Assembly (NCBI GenBank): GCA_965603355.1
Contig: CBFDCQ010000068.1
Span: 1-17,522 of the forward strand
DNA: 17,522 nucleotides
From: CBFDCQ01 sp965603355
GTDB lineage: Bacteria; Hydrogenedentota; CAZGCA01; CBFDCQ01
Direction of reading: 5' to 3'
Shown: positions 6,572-14,272 of the stretch, in pieces
Layout: each line of letters opens with the position of its first letter
How positions within the stretch are numbered: the first letter of the stretch is position 1
Position numbers and translations under genes: made by a program
The notes under the pieces: model-generated
Databases searched by the model: none
Told to the model about the DNA's origin: nothing
Seen by the model: the letters and a program-made list of their open reading frames with translations, nothing else

Positions 6572-6681
6572 CTCCGGATACGTCAGGCGGCGGCCGGGTA
6601 CGGGACGATGAGGTCAGCACTACTGGATAAGCGATTTCGATGCAGGTTAACTTTCAAGAACAGCAAATGCGGTGAGGACTG

Positions 6682-9189
6682 ATGACTCTTAAAGCGCGAA
6701 TTATCTCAACAATTGTAGCGTTGGTGTTCAGTATAGTATTCATCTATCCCACGGTCCGGTGGGTGTCCATGTCGCCGGAACGGCGCGAGGCTCTGCAGGA
6801 GCAATGGGCCGGCGAAGCGCCGGTAGCTCGCGGCAGCTGGCAACACTATGCCAGGTCAATACGCCGCTGGACCCAGGGTGATAGGGACCGCGTGGTCAAC
6901 CTCGGTCTCGACCTTGAAGGCGGCGTGCATCTTCTTTACGAAATACAGTTTCCGCCTGACATGACACAGGACCAACGCAGGGCCGCAGCGTTCGGTGCCG
7001 TCGAGATCATCCGCAACCGGGTCGATCAGCTCGGCATCAGAGAACCGATCATACAGCTCGAGGGAAATAGGAGAGTCCTCATCCAGATGCCCGGTGTCAA
7101 GGATGCGGCTCGAGCGGAAGACCTTGTCGGCCAACCGGCTCAACTCAAGTTCCATCTGGTTGAGGGAAGCGATGGTACGCGCAAAGTGCTCGACAGCATC
7201 GACAGAGCGCTCGCGGGCAAACTCTGGCAACGATTGACGCACAACGAGGAAAAAGGCAAGTTTAGGTTTAGCCTCGCGGAAGAGGACATGGATACTGTCA
7301 GGAAGCTTCTCGAACAGGAACGCGATCTCTGGCCGCCCGGGCAGATATTCGCGTTCGGCACCTCGCCTCCGCCCATCGAGCGGAACCGCGTCGTCGCCCT
7401 CTACCTCATGAAGGAGCAAGAGGAAATGACCGGCGAGGAGCTCACGAACGCGTCGGCCCTTAGCGATACGGAGAGTATAGCGGGGGGCTACCAGGTCAAT
7501 CTGCAGTTCAAGACCCGCGGCGGTGAACAGTTCGGGCGCCTCACGGAAGCCCACGTCGGCGAGCAGCTCGGCGCTGTGATAGACAATCGTGTCAAAAGCG
7601 CCCCGGTCATTAACGAGGCAATATACGGAGGGAGCGCCAAGATATCCGGCCGGTTCACGTTCGAGGAAGCGCAGGATCTCGCCATAGCGCTGCGTTCGGG
7701 AGCTCTTCCTGTCCCGCTGAGGAAGGTCGAGGAGCGAACGGTTGGCCCCACGCTGGGCAGCGAGTCGATTCAGAAGGGTATGACAGCGGGCCTGATCGGG
7801 CTGGCCATCGTGATCGCATTCATGGTCGTCTACTACCGTCTGGCAGGGATAATCGCCAACGGTGCGCTGCTTCTCAACATATTGATAATAATGGGTGCGC
7901 TGGCGTGTCTGGGCGCCACGCTGACCCTGCCGGGCATCGCAGGCATAATCCTCACGATGGGTATGGCTGTGGACGCGAACGTGCTGATATTTGAGCGAAT
8001 TCGCGAGGAGCTTCGCAAGGGCAAGACGATTCGGGCGGCGATAGAAACCGGTTACGCCAGAGCGTTCCTGACGATTATCGACGCCAACGTTACGACGCTC
8101 ATAGCTGCGCTCGTGCTGTTCCAGTTCGGCACAGGACCGGTCAAGGGATTTGCCGTAACGCTGAGCATAGGAATATTCGCCAGCGTGTTTACGGCGATTG
8201 TGGTCACGCGCATGGTGTTCGACCTGCTCACCAAGAGGCGCGCGTTCCGCACGTTGACGATGATGAGTCTCGTGAAGAAGCCTGCCGTGAACTTTATAGG
8301 CAGAAGTCGATACGCGTTCACGGCATCCCTCGTTGTCATACTGTTGGGTATAGCATTTCTCGGAGTACGCGGCAAGAGCACGCTTGGCATAGACTTCGTG
8401 CCCGGCAGCATTGTGCAGATGCGTTTCAGCACAGAAGTAACCACGGGTGAGGTGAGGGATGCGCTGTCGCGTGCAGGGATAGAGGACGCAGTGATTCAGT
8501 CGGTCGAGGGCACAAACGACATACTGGTGCGAACCGCCGTGTACACGTCCGGCGAATCGCCGGAAGCGAGCTCTCCGATCGGTGGCGCGGACCAGCGGAT
8601 TCGGCAGGCGCTGATGTCGGACTCGTCCATGCCTGCGTTCACCGTCGAGAGAGAGGAGTTTGTTGGCCCTGCGGTCGGCAAGGAGCTCAAGAAAGATGCC
8701 GTCATGGCCATGGTTATCGCTATGGTGGCGATCATAATATACATATCGTTCCGGTTCGAGTTCAGGTTTGCTCTTGCGGCGGTTGTCGCTTTGTTCCACG
8801 ACGTGCTGGTCACGGCGGGGTGTTTTGCCCTGCCGTTTCTTGGCAGGAGAGAGATCTCTCTGCCGGTTGTGGCGGCCTTGCTGACGATCGTAGGATACTC
8901 GTTGAACGACACGATAGTGGTGTTCGACCGAATCCGCGAGAACCTGAAAACGATGCGCGGCAAGAGATACAGCGAAATCATTAATGCAAGCATCAACCAG
9001 ACGCTTAGCAGAACCTTGCTCACATCACTTACTACCATCGTAGTGGTGCTTTGTCTATTCCTTCTTGGCGGCGTGGTGATCCACGATTTCGCCTTTGCGA
9101 TGCTCGTTGGGGTGATGGCCGGGACGTACTCGTCGATTTTCGTAGCGAGTCCGCTTCTGGTTGCCTGGCATCGGAGGAGACACTCTTAA
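6682..9189 (+). CDS. secDF: Protein translocase SecDF, single-chain fusion
   Basis: SecD and SecF use the proton gradient to assist Sec-dependent export at the periplasmic face; here they are one 835-residue chain. The SecD half has a first membrane helix (about 8-28), the GLDLEGGVHLL motif (75-85), and a large periplasmic P1 region to about residue 360. A block of membrane helices (about 365-515) includes GMAVDANVLIFERIREE (427-443) with Asp431. The SecF half starts near residue 533 with a helix at about 544-562, GIDFVPGS (569-576), a smaller periplasmic domain, and helices from about 672 onward with GYSLNDTIVVFDRIREN (738-754). Fusions occur in Bacillus and various diderm phyla, so this is natural rather than an error. 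GTGAGGA upstream of the ATG is the likely ribosome site. A short 37-base spacer leads to nadC. Confidence 0.96.
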   Translation: MTLKARIISTIVALVFSIVFIYPTVRWVSMSPERREALQEQWAGEAPVARGSWQHYARSIRRWTQGDRDRVVNLGLDLEGGVHLLYEIQFPPDMTQDQRRAAAFGAVEIIRNRVDQLGIREPIIQLEGNRRVLIQMPGVKDAARAEDLVGQPAQLKFHLVEGSDGTRKVLDSIDRALAGKLWQRLTHNEEKGKFRFSLAEEDMDTVRKLLEQERDLWPPGQIFAFGTSPPPIERNRVVALYLMKEQEEMTGEELTNASALSDTESIAGGYQVNLQFKTRGGEQFGRLTEAHVGEQLGAVIDNRVKSAPVINEAIYGGSAKISGRFTFEEAQDLAIALRSGALPVPLRKVEERTVGPTLGSESIQKGMTAGLIGLAIVIAFMVVYYRLAGIIANGALLLNILIIMGALACLGATLTLPGIAGIILTMGMAVDANVLIFERIREELRKGKTIRAAIETGYARAFLTIIDANVTTLIAALVLFQFGTGPVKGFAVTLSIGIFASVFTAIVVTRMVFDLLTKRRAFRTLTMMSLVKKPAVNFIGRSRYAFTASLVVILLGIAFLGVRGKSTLGIDFVPGSIVQMRFSTEVTTGEVRDALSRAGIEDAVIQSVEGTNDILVRTAVYTSGESPEASSPIGGADQRIRQALMSDSSMPAFTVEREEFVGPAVGKELKKDAVMAMVIAMVAIIIYISFRFEFRFALAAVVALFHDVLVTAGCFALPFLGRREISLPVVAALLTIVGYSLNDTIVVFDRIRENLKTMRGKRYSEIINASINQTLSRTLLTSLTTIVVVLCLFLLGGVVIHDFAFAMLVGVMAGTYSSIFVASPLLVAWHRRRHS

Positions 9190-9226
9190 CTGGCGGTTGC
9201 GGCGGCCTAAGGGTCATCCTGAAAGC

Positions 9227-10093
9227 ATGAGCGAACTTTATCTTACTGAACTGGTCAGAAAGGCCTTGGCGGAGGATATCGGCACGGGCGACGTGACGAC
9301 CGAGCTAATTGTCTCGCCGACGCGGCGCTCGACGGCACAAATACTCGCGCGCGAGAGGCTCGTACTGGCGGGAACGGAAGCCGCAAGACTGGTCTTTACG
9401 CAACTTGACCGGGACATTGGTTTCGAGCTGAACAAGATTGACGGATCGACCATCGCACCGGATGAGGAGATCGCCGTCGTCTCGGGAAGAGCTGCGGCTA
9501 TACTGTCTGCAGAACGCGTCGCGGTCAGTTACCTCCAGCGGATGTCCGGTATAGCTACTCTGACGCGCCGTTTCGTTGAGAAAGTTGAGGGGCTGCCCGT
9601 GTTAATAGCCGACACGAGAAAAACGACGCCCGGGTTGCGCGTTATGGAAAAGAAAGCTGTGCGCACGGGCGGAGGCGTAAACCATCGTGTTGGGCTTTAC
9701 GACGGCATCCTCATTAAGGAAAACCATCTTGCCGCACTGGGAGGTAACGAGGTTATCAAGCGCGCCGTTGAACGCGCGCGTAAAGAGGCGCACCACCTGA
9801 TCAAGGTCGGGATAGAGGTGAGTTCCGCCGAGGATGCGGAGATCGCAGCAAGAGCGGGCGCCGACGTGATAATGCTCGACAACATGGGGGTGCGGGACAT
9901 GAAGGACACAGTGCGCCGCATCCGTGAGATCGGCGACCGAGTGACCATAGAGGCATCGGGTTCGGTGTGCCTTGACAACGTCCGTGAGATCGCGGAGACC
10001 GGTGTTGATATCATTTCCGTCGGCAAACTGACGCACTCCGCTCCCGCCGTGGATATCTCGCTGGAAATAGTCGAAAATGCGAGCAGTGCTTGA
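9227..10093 (+). CDS. nadC: Nicotinate-nucleotide pyrophosphorylase (carboxylating), quinolinate phosphoribosyltransferase
   Basis: NadC condenses quinolinate with PRPP, releasing CO2 and pyrophosphate to give nicotinate mononucleotide for NAD. The 288-residue protein has the expected blocks: ALAEDIGTGDVTTE (13-26), LSAERVAVSYLQRMSGIAT (93-111), DTRKTTPGLR (129-138), GGGVNHRVGLYDGILIKENH (148-167) with basic His153-Arg154 and Lys164, and GADVIMLDNM (211-220). IEASGSV (241-247) and SVGKLTHSAPAVDISL (264-279) complete the set. The start is ATG 9227, which opens directly on the family N-terminus; its ribosome site is weak (AAGGG about 13 bases upstream). A longer frame from a TTG at 9161 would overlap secDF and is not supported. 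The pathway partner nadX lies 6 kb downstream. Confidence 0.95.
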   Translation: MSELYLTELVRKALAEDIGTGDVTTELIVSPTRRSTAQILARERLVLAGTEAARLVFTQLDRDIGFELNKIDGSTIAPDEEIAVVSGRAAAILSAERVAVSYLQRMSGIATLTRRFVEKVEGLPVLIADTRKTTPGLRVMEKKAVRTGGGVNHRVGLYDGILIKENHLAALGGNEVIKRAVERARKEAHHLIKVGIEVSSAEDAEIAARAGADVIMLDNMGVRDMKDTVRRIREIGDRVTIEASGSVCLDNVREIAETGVDIISVGKLTHSAPAVDISLEIVENASSA

Positions 10094-10146
10094 CTGAATC
10101 GACTGCAATCCCGCACCATGCCCACCGAGTCTCGTATCGATAGATG

Positions 10147-10165
10147 AGGCAGGCTAATCCCGCCT
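10147..10165. repeat. Palindromic repeat-like hairpin in the nadC-birA spacer
   Basis: AGGCAGG (10147-10153) and CCCGCCT (10159-10165) pair with one mismatch around CTAAT. It resembles the interspersed palindromes in size and design, but no second copy is present in the window. It could equally be part of a nadC 3' end structure. The 249-base nadC-birA spacer (10094-10342) otherwise holds only the decayed unit at 10243 and no gene I can support. Confidence 0.35.
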
Positions 10166-10242
10166 AGTGTAACATTTTCGGGCCCGCGCACGTACTAAGG
10201 GGTGAAAGCGAGGCGAAGTGGCCATGATCGGTCGAACGCGGC

Positions 10243-10266
10243 AGGGGCGGTTCGCGAGTCGACTCC
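10243..10266. repeat. Decayed family B palindrome upstream of birA
   Basis: The left arm GGGGCGGTTCGCGA matches the family B units at 14091 and 14239, but the right arm has become GTCGACTCC, so the hairpin is largely lost. It lies about 75 bases upstream of the birA start. A long open frame starting at 10202 runs through it and should not be taken as the birA N-terminus. Confidence 0.5.
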
Positions 10267-10342
10267 AGGAAAAGGCCTGTCCCTCTTTTGCAGCGTGCGG
10301 CTCAATGAAGTTGATTTTGCAGCCTGTTCGCCGGGAGCAGCG

Positions 10343-11317
10343 ATGATCACGAGCGAAGTAGTTCTCACCACGCTCAGGGAAAACGAGGGCCGGCTGGTTT
10401 CGGGTGCCGAACTTGCGCAGAAGCTGGGCGTGTCGCGCGCCGCCGTCTGGAAACATGTCAAGCGGCTGAGGGATGAGGGTTACGGCATTGAGACGGTCCC
10501 ATTTGAGGGATACAAGCTCCTGTCGCGTCCCGATCTTATGCTCTCCGCCGAGATCAAGGCGACGCTCACAACTGAGCGGCTCGGCAATGAGATATATTCG
10601 TTTCAGGAAACTTCCTCGACCAGCGATGTGGCGTCTGCGCTCGCGCGTGGCGGAGCCGAGGAGGGCACTGTCGTTGTGGCGGACAAACAGACTGCGGGAA
10701 GAGGTCGCATAGGGCGATCGTGGGAATCGCCGCCAAGCGTGGGAATATGGATGTCCGTTATCCTGAGACCGCGCGTTCCTCCGATGAACGCGCCCCAACT
10801 GACCATAGCATCAGCGGTGGCGGTTGCGGATCTGCTTCACGAGGAGACCGGGCTCGAAGCGTCGATCGAGTGGCCTAACGACATAGTTGTACGCGGCAAG
10901 AAAGTCTGCGGTATACTTACAGAAATGGTGGCGGAGCAAGATCGTGTGGAGTTTGTTATACTAGGGATCGGATTGAACGTGAATCACACGGAGCAGGATC
11001 TTTCTCCCGAGCTTACGGATATAGCGACCAGCCTTTATCTTGAGGACGGGGTGAAACGCGACCGGACGGCGCTTCTGTGCAAGCTGTTGGAGCGGTTCGA
11101 GACTTACTATGAGATGTTACAGGCGGGGAGGTTCAGCGAAATCGCCGCGCGATGGTCGGCGAACTCTTACACTCTTGGGCGTCGAGTACGGTGCACGTCT
11201 GACGGTCAACCGGTGGAGGGAATCTCTGAGAGCCTCGGTTTGGACGGTGCTCTTCTTGTGAGAACGGATGACGGTGAGCTTCGCCGGGTGACATCGGGCG
11301 ACGTCTTGTACATGTGA
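10343..11317 (+). CDS. birA: Bifunctional biotin operon repressor / biotin-[acetyl-CoA-carboxylase] ligase
   Basis: BirA activates biotin to biotinyl-AMP and attaches it to the carrier lysine of carboxylases; the N-terminal helix-turn-helix can repress biotin genes. From the ATG at 10343 there are 324 residues. A winged helix (about 5-60, with SGAELAQKLGVSRAAVWKHV) is followed by the ligase core with the biotinyl-AMP loop GRGRIGRSW (119-127). WPNDIVVRGKKVCGIL (177-192, active Lys near 187) and GIGLNVNH (208-215) come next, then a C-terminal SH3-like domain. The helix-turn-helix indicates the repressor-type class II enzyme. CGGGAG at 10332-10337 is the ribosome site. An open frame continues 47 codons upstream, through a decayed repeat, and is rejected. 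coaX follows after 13 bases; birA next to or fused with coaX is common. Confidence 0.95.
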   Translation: MITSEVVLTTLRENEGRLVSGAELAQKLGVSRAAVWKHVKRLRDEGYGIETVPFEGYKLLSRPDLMLSAEIKATLTTERLGNEIYSFQETSSTSDVASALARGGAEEGTVVVADKQTAGRGRIGRSWESPPSVGIWMSVILRPRVPPMNAPQLTIASAVAVADLLHEETGLEASIEWPNDIVVRGKKVCGILTEMVAEQDRVEFVILGIGLNVNHTEQDLSPELTDIATSLYLEDGVKRDRTALLCKLLERFETYYEMLQAGRFSEIAARWSANSYTLGRRVRCTSDGQPVEGISESLGLDGALLVRTDDGELRRVTSGDVLYM

Positions 11318-11330
11318 GGTACGGTAGTTT

Positions 11331-12095
11331 ATGTTACTTGTCGCAGACATCGGAAACACGCAGAGCGTGTTTGGCGTGTACGACGCAGACCGGCTTCTGG
11401 CTCACTGGCGAGTATCCACGGACGCGTCGAAAACCGCAGACGAACACGCTGTGCTGTTGCGCACGCTGCTGGATTCGGCGGGAATTGATCCTGGGAGAAT
11501 TGACGCGGTCTGTATCTCCTGCGTCGTCCCACCGATGCAGAACGCGCTCGATGAGATGTCGATGAACTGTTTCGGCGTACGGCCCCTTATGGTCGGCCCC
11601 GGAATCAAGACCGGCCTGTCCGTGCTCTATGACAACCCGCGTGAGGTGGGTGCCGACCGAATAGCCAATGCCGTTGCCGCGTACGAGGAATACGGCGGAC
11701 CGGTTATCATCGTTGACCTTGGTACGGCAACCACGTTTTGCGCGGTGTCGGCACGCGGCGAATACCTCGGCGGCGCGATAGCGCCCGGTCTTGGCGCATC
11801 GGCCGAGGCTTTGTTCTCGAAAGCGGCCAAGCTGCCGCGCGTCGCGTTCGCGAGACCCAAGACCGTTATCGGCAAGGACACGGTTTCGAGCATACAGTCA
11901 GGACTTATTAACGGATACACCGACCTTGTGGACGGCATGGTACGCAGGGTTGCCGCCGAGCTTGGAGGAGACCCAGCCGTCATCGGTACCGGCGGAGTGA
12001 TCGATATTCTTGCGGCCGAGTCGAGCACGATACAGCACGTGGATCATCTGCTTACGTTGAAGGGTCTAAAGATCATATATCAGAAGAACCTCTGA
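11331..12095 (+). CDS. coaX: Type III pantothenate kinase
   Basis: CoaX phosphorylates pantothenate in the first step of coenzyme A synthesis and belongs to the ASKHA (acetate/sugar kinase-Hsc70-actin) fold. The 254-residue protein shows the phosphate-1 motif ADIGNTQSVFG (5-15) and GVRPLMVGPGIKTGL (82-96). NPREVGADRIANAVAA (102-117) carries the catalytic Asp109, IIVDLGTATTF (126-136) is the second nucleotide-binding motif, and GGAIAPGLGAS (147-157) is also present. Length matches the family (about 250-260). It lies 13 bases after birA and is likely in the same transcript. GTGAGG at 11314-11319 is a rather distant ribosome site. The lptC-like gene follows after 29 bases. Confidence 0.95.
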   Translation: MLLVADIGNTQSVFGVYDADRLLAHWRVSTDASKTADEHAVLLRTLLDSAGIDPGRIDAVCISCVVPPMQNALDEMSMNCFGVRPLMVGPGIKTGLSVLYDNPREVGADRIANAVAAYEEYGGPVIIVDLGTATTFCAVSARGEYLGGAIAPGLGASAEALFSKAAKLPRVAFARPKTVIGKDTVSSIQSGLINGYTDLVDGMVRRVAAELGGDPAVIGTGGVIDILAAESSTIQHVDHLLTLKGLKIIYQKNL

Positions 12096-12124
12096 GGCGA
12101 TGACCCGTGCGGTGAGGAACGCGT

Positions 12125-12709
12125 ATGTTCGCCCGCGTAACGCTATTGCTTGCCCTTGCGGCTCTCCTGTGTTCATCGGCAACGGGCACGGCTGCCCGGG
12201 TCGAAATGGGCGGCGTCAAGCAGATGCGATACGACAAGGAGGGTAAGCTGGCCGCCGTAATACGGGCGGAACGAGTTACCAGGGATGAGGAGGGGATGCT
12301 CCTCATGGAACTGGTGAGAAGTACCGTTCACACCAAGGACGGCGATGAAGTAGAGATTCGTGCTATGAAGGGCAGGACCAGCATTGAAGGGACGGGAGAT
12401 GCCTTTTTCGAGGACGCTATTGAAGTGATTTCACCGGATTTTATCGCCACTATGTCGCGCGCGACGTGGCGGGAGTCCGACAATACGGTCAGAGGTGATG
12501 AGAAGATAGTGCTTGAAGCGCAGGGTGTGAGGATAGTCGGATCCGGGTTCGTAGTGTTCGCGGCTGAGAACAAAGTGGTGATATACAAACCGCGAGGCAC
12601 TCTGCGATCTGTCAAGCCTAAAACGGATCTGGAGAACAAGAGAGCAGAGGAGACCGCGACGCCACCGGAGAATACGCGGAAACCGCCGGAGTCGCGTTCG
12701 GACGAGTAA
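12125..12709 (+). CDS. lptC: LptC-like LPS export protein (periplasmic OstA-type domain)
   Basis: This 194-residue protein is assigned by context and architecture rather than strong sequence hallmarks. A hydrophobic N-terminus (about residues 4-23, ending ATGTAA) is a signal peptide or anchor. It is followed by a beta-rich stretch of short repeated strands (KQMRYDKEGKLAAVIRAER, then EIRAMKGRTSIEGTGDAFFED) ending near residue 154, and a Pro/Glu/Lys-rich tail. LptC normally is a one-pass inner-membrane protein that passes LPS from LptB2FG to LptA. Here the leader looks cleavable (no lipobox), so it might be soluble. The gene has a GTGAGGA ribosome site and precedes lptA-like and lptB, the classic lptC-lptA-lptB order. 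A KPRGT word (155-159) recurs in the next protein. Confidence 0.7.
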   Translation: MFARVTLLLALAALLCSSATGTAARVEMGGVKQMRYDKEGKLAAVIRAERVTRDEEGMLLMELVRSTVHTKDGDEVEIRAMKGRTSIEGTGDAFFEDAIEVISPDFIATMSRATWRESDNTVRGDEKIVLEAQGVRIVGSGFVVFAAENKVVIYKPRGTLRSVKPKTDLENKRAEETATPPENTRKPPESRSDE

Positions 12710-12726
12710 TACAGGAGGGATTCGCC

Positions 12727-13314
12727 GTGTTCAGGCTAGTGTTCGTTTCCATCGTGCGCGGTGCAGCAGTTGGGCTGGCACTCGGGTTCGCTCTGACGTG
12801 GGGGTCGGCATTTGCAGCGGAAGGCGGATTGGAACTGCCCGGCGCGGAAAGTTTCAAGGAAATCGAGATAGTGGGCGGCGAAAGGCTCATACTTGCGGAC
12901 GGGAAGATGAAATCTCTCGAGGAAAACGTCGAGCTTCTTCTTATTCCCACTTTGGAAAAGGACGAGAATCTGAGGGTAAAGGCCGACAGAATCGATTTCT
13001 CATACGACGAGGAAGCAGAGATGGCCACGTTCGCGCGGGTCCTTGCGAAGGGAAACGTGAGCTTGACGATGGAAACAAGCAAGGACCAGTTGCTCGCGGA
13101 CGAGCTGACATGGTCTGTTGCGGACAACAAAGCGGAACTGCGCGGCAATCCGAGGGCCGTGACGGAAAAATATACGCTCACGGGTGAGTTGATCGTTTAC
13201 TACATTACAGAGGGGCGCGGAATGGTGACGAAGCCGAGGGGCACCTTCGTCATACCGGAGAAGAAGAAGGACACCGAAGAGGAAGCAAAAAAGGAAGAAG
13301 AGGCTACACAGTGA
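12727..13314 (+). CDS. lptA: LptA/OstA-like periplasmic LPS transport protein
   Basis: This 195-residue protein has a clear Sec signal peptide (basic MFRLVFVSIVRG, hydrophobic core, probable cleavage after SAFA at residue 30). The OstA-type beta-strand segments are LRVKADRIDFSYDEEAEMATF (82-102) and VLAKGNVSLTME (105-116), followed by a section ending TGELIVYYITEGRGMVTKPRGT (152-173). The C-terminal 18 residues are almost entirely Lys and Glu. LptA polymerises across the periplasm to carry LPS from LptC to the outer-membrane LptDE complex. Start is GTG with AGGAGGG at 12713-12719, seven bases upstream. Its stop overlaps the lptB GTG start (GTGA), indicating translational coupling. Low sequence conservation of this family keeps the call below certainty; context supports it strongly. 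Confidence 0.8.
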   Translation: MFRLVFVSIVRGAAVGLALGFALTWGSAFAAEGGLELPGAESFKEIEIVGGERLILADGKMKSLEENVELLLIPTLEKDENLRVKADRIDFSYDEEAEMATFARVLAKGNVSLTMETSKDQLLADELTWSVADNKAELRGNPRAVTEKYTLTGELIVYYITEGRGMVTKPRGTFVIPEKKKDTEEEAKKEEEATQ

Positions 13315-14054
13315 CGGCCGTACCGCAAGAGAAACCGGCGCTCGAGGCGCGCGAACTTACGAAATCGTTCCACCGCAAAGAGGTTGTCAGCGACATCTCC
13401 CTCGCGGTGCACGAGGGCGAGATTGTCGGGTTGCTCGGTCGCAACGGTGCGGGGAAGACCACCACGTTCAAGATGGTAGTCGGTCTGCTGCGACCGCAGC
13501 GTGGACGCATCTACCTGAACAGCAAGGATATAACCAACCTTCCGATGTACATGCGCGCAAGGGAAGGTATCGCGTACCTGCCGCAGGAAGCGTCGATTTT
13601 CCAGAAACTAACCGTCGAGCAGAACCTGTTGGCCGTGCTCGAAATGATGGGAATAAGCAGGAAGCAGCAGAAGGAACGCGCCGCCGAACTCATGGCGGAG
13701 TTGGATATAGGCCATCTCGCCAAGCAGAAGGCGTTCACATTGTCCGGTGGGGAGCGGCGTCGGACAGAAATATGCCGCGCTCTCGTCCGTTCACCCTCTT
13801 TCCTGCTGCTCGACGAACCGTTCACGGGCGTTGATCCTATCGCGGTCGCAGACGTACAGCAGGTGATCCTTCCGCTCAAGGAGAAGGGGATAGGCGTGCT
13901 TATCACGGACCACAGCGTGCGCGAAACCCTGAAGATCACCGACCGGGCTTACATAATCGACCACGGTAAGGTGATATGTTCCGGCACGCCCGATACCGTT
14001 GCAGACGACGAGCGCGTCAGACAGGTATACCTCGGCACCGATTTTGAGATGTAA
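13311..14054 (+). CDS. lptB: LPS export ABC transporter ATP-binding protein LptB
   Basis: LptB is the cytoplasmic ATPase of LptB2FGC, which extracts LPS from the inner membrane. The 247-residue protein has Walker A GRNGAGKTTT (43-52), Q-loop LPQEASIF (90-97), signature LSGGERRRTEICRAL (144-158), Walker B FLLLDEPFTGVDPIA (164-178) and H-loop TDHSVRETL (199-207). Segments DITNLPMYMRAREGIAYLPQE and LITDHSVRETL are characteristic of LptB rather than of amino-acid transporter ATPases. It begins with GTG overlapping the lptA stop. The membrane partners LptF and LptG are not in this window. After the stop at 14054 there is no T-rich terminator; a cluster of palindromic repeats follows. Confidence 0.96.
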   Translation: MTAVPQEKPALEARELTKSFHRKEVVSDISLAVHEGEIVGLLGRNGAGKTTTFKMVVGLLRPQRGRIYLNSKDITNLPMYMRAREGIAYLPQEASIFQKLTVEQNLLAVLEMMGISRKQQKERAAELMAELDIGHLAKQKAFTLSGGERRRTEICRALVRSPSFLLLDEPFTGVDPIAVADVQQVILPLKEKGIGVLITDHSVRETLKITDRAYIIDHGKVICSGTPDTVADDERVRQVYLGTDFEM

Positions 14055-14090
14055 CACTGCTTTGTCATGGCCGGACTCCGTGGCGGCCGC

Positions 14091-14114
14091 GGGCGGTTCG
14101 CGAGCCGCCCCTAC
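14091..14114 (-). repeat. Interspersed palindromic repeat, family B, copy 2
   Basis: GGGCGGTT (14091-14098) pairs with AGCCGCCC (14103-14110) with one wobble-type mismatch, loop CGCG, followed by CTAC (14111-14114). On the minus strand this is GTAG plus hairpin. It stands 36 bases after the lptB stop and is the first of four units in the 218-base convergent lptB/S74-gene spacer. Confidence 0.8.
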
Positions 14115-14116
14115 AT

Positions 14117-14144
14117 GGCAGACAGGAATGTCTGCCCCACCATC
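14117..14144 (-). repeat. Interspersed palindromic repeat, family A, copy 2
   Basis: All 28 bases are identical to 2098-2125. The perfect 7-bp inverted repeat pairs 14117-14123 with 14130-14136, then CCACCATC follows. It begins two bases after the CTAC edge of the preceding family B unit. Confidence 0.85.
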
Positions 14145-14181
14145 TGAAATCCGCTGAGCGCCTTGCTCTGGCAGGAATTAT

Positions 14182-14205
14182 GTAGGGGCGCTGCTTGCTG
14201 CGCCC
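14182..14205 (+). repeat. Interspersed palindromic repeat, family C, copy 2
   Basis: GTAG (14182-14185) is followed by a hairpin of GGGCGC and GCGCCC arms around TGCTTGCT. It is the exact reverse complement of the 24 bases at 5026-5049. It forms an inverted pair with the minus-oriented family B unit at 14239-14262. Confidence 0.85.
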
Positions 14206-14238
14206 CAGCGATGTTGATCGGCGTGTGCGGCGAGCCGC

Positions 14239-14262
14239 GGGCGGTTCGCGAACCGCTCCTAC
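14239..14262 (-). repeat. Interspersed palindromic repeat, family B, copy 3
   Basis: GGGCGGTT (14239-14246), loop CGCG, and AACCGCTC (14251-14258, one mismatch) are followed by CTAC (14259-14262). It lies 10 bases beyond the stop codon of the minus-strand S74-domain gene. There it could also act as a 3' hairpin on that gene's mRNA; there is no T-run for a classical terminator. Confidence 0.8.
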
Positions 14263-14272
14263 TCCTTCCGGC

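Noticed and set aside
6856..8799. A 647-codon open frame on the minus strand opposite secDF
   Set aside because: It lies wholly antisense to a clear SecDF, its product has no recognisable motif and is rich in Arg/His in the manner of antisense frames, and no ribosome site or promoter supports it.
9161..9226. Upstream TTG start for nadC overlapping the secDF end
   Set aside because: The added 22 residues do not resemble NadC, whereas the ATG at 9227 opens exactly on the conserved N-terminal region.
14089..14262. The palindrome cluster considered as a CRISPR array
   Set aside because: The units belong to different families, vary in orientation, and lack uniform repeat length and unique spacers of constant size; no cas gene is near.
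14239..14262. The family B unit considered as a classical terminator for the S74-domain gene
   Set aside because: There is no T-run after the hairpin on the minus strand, and the same sequence recurs at non-terminator positions, so it is listed as an interspersed repeat.
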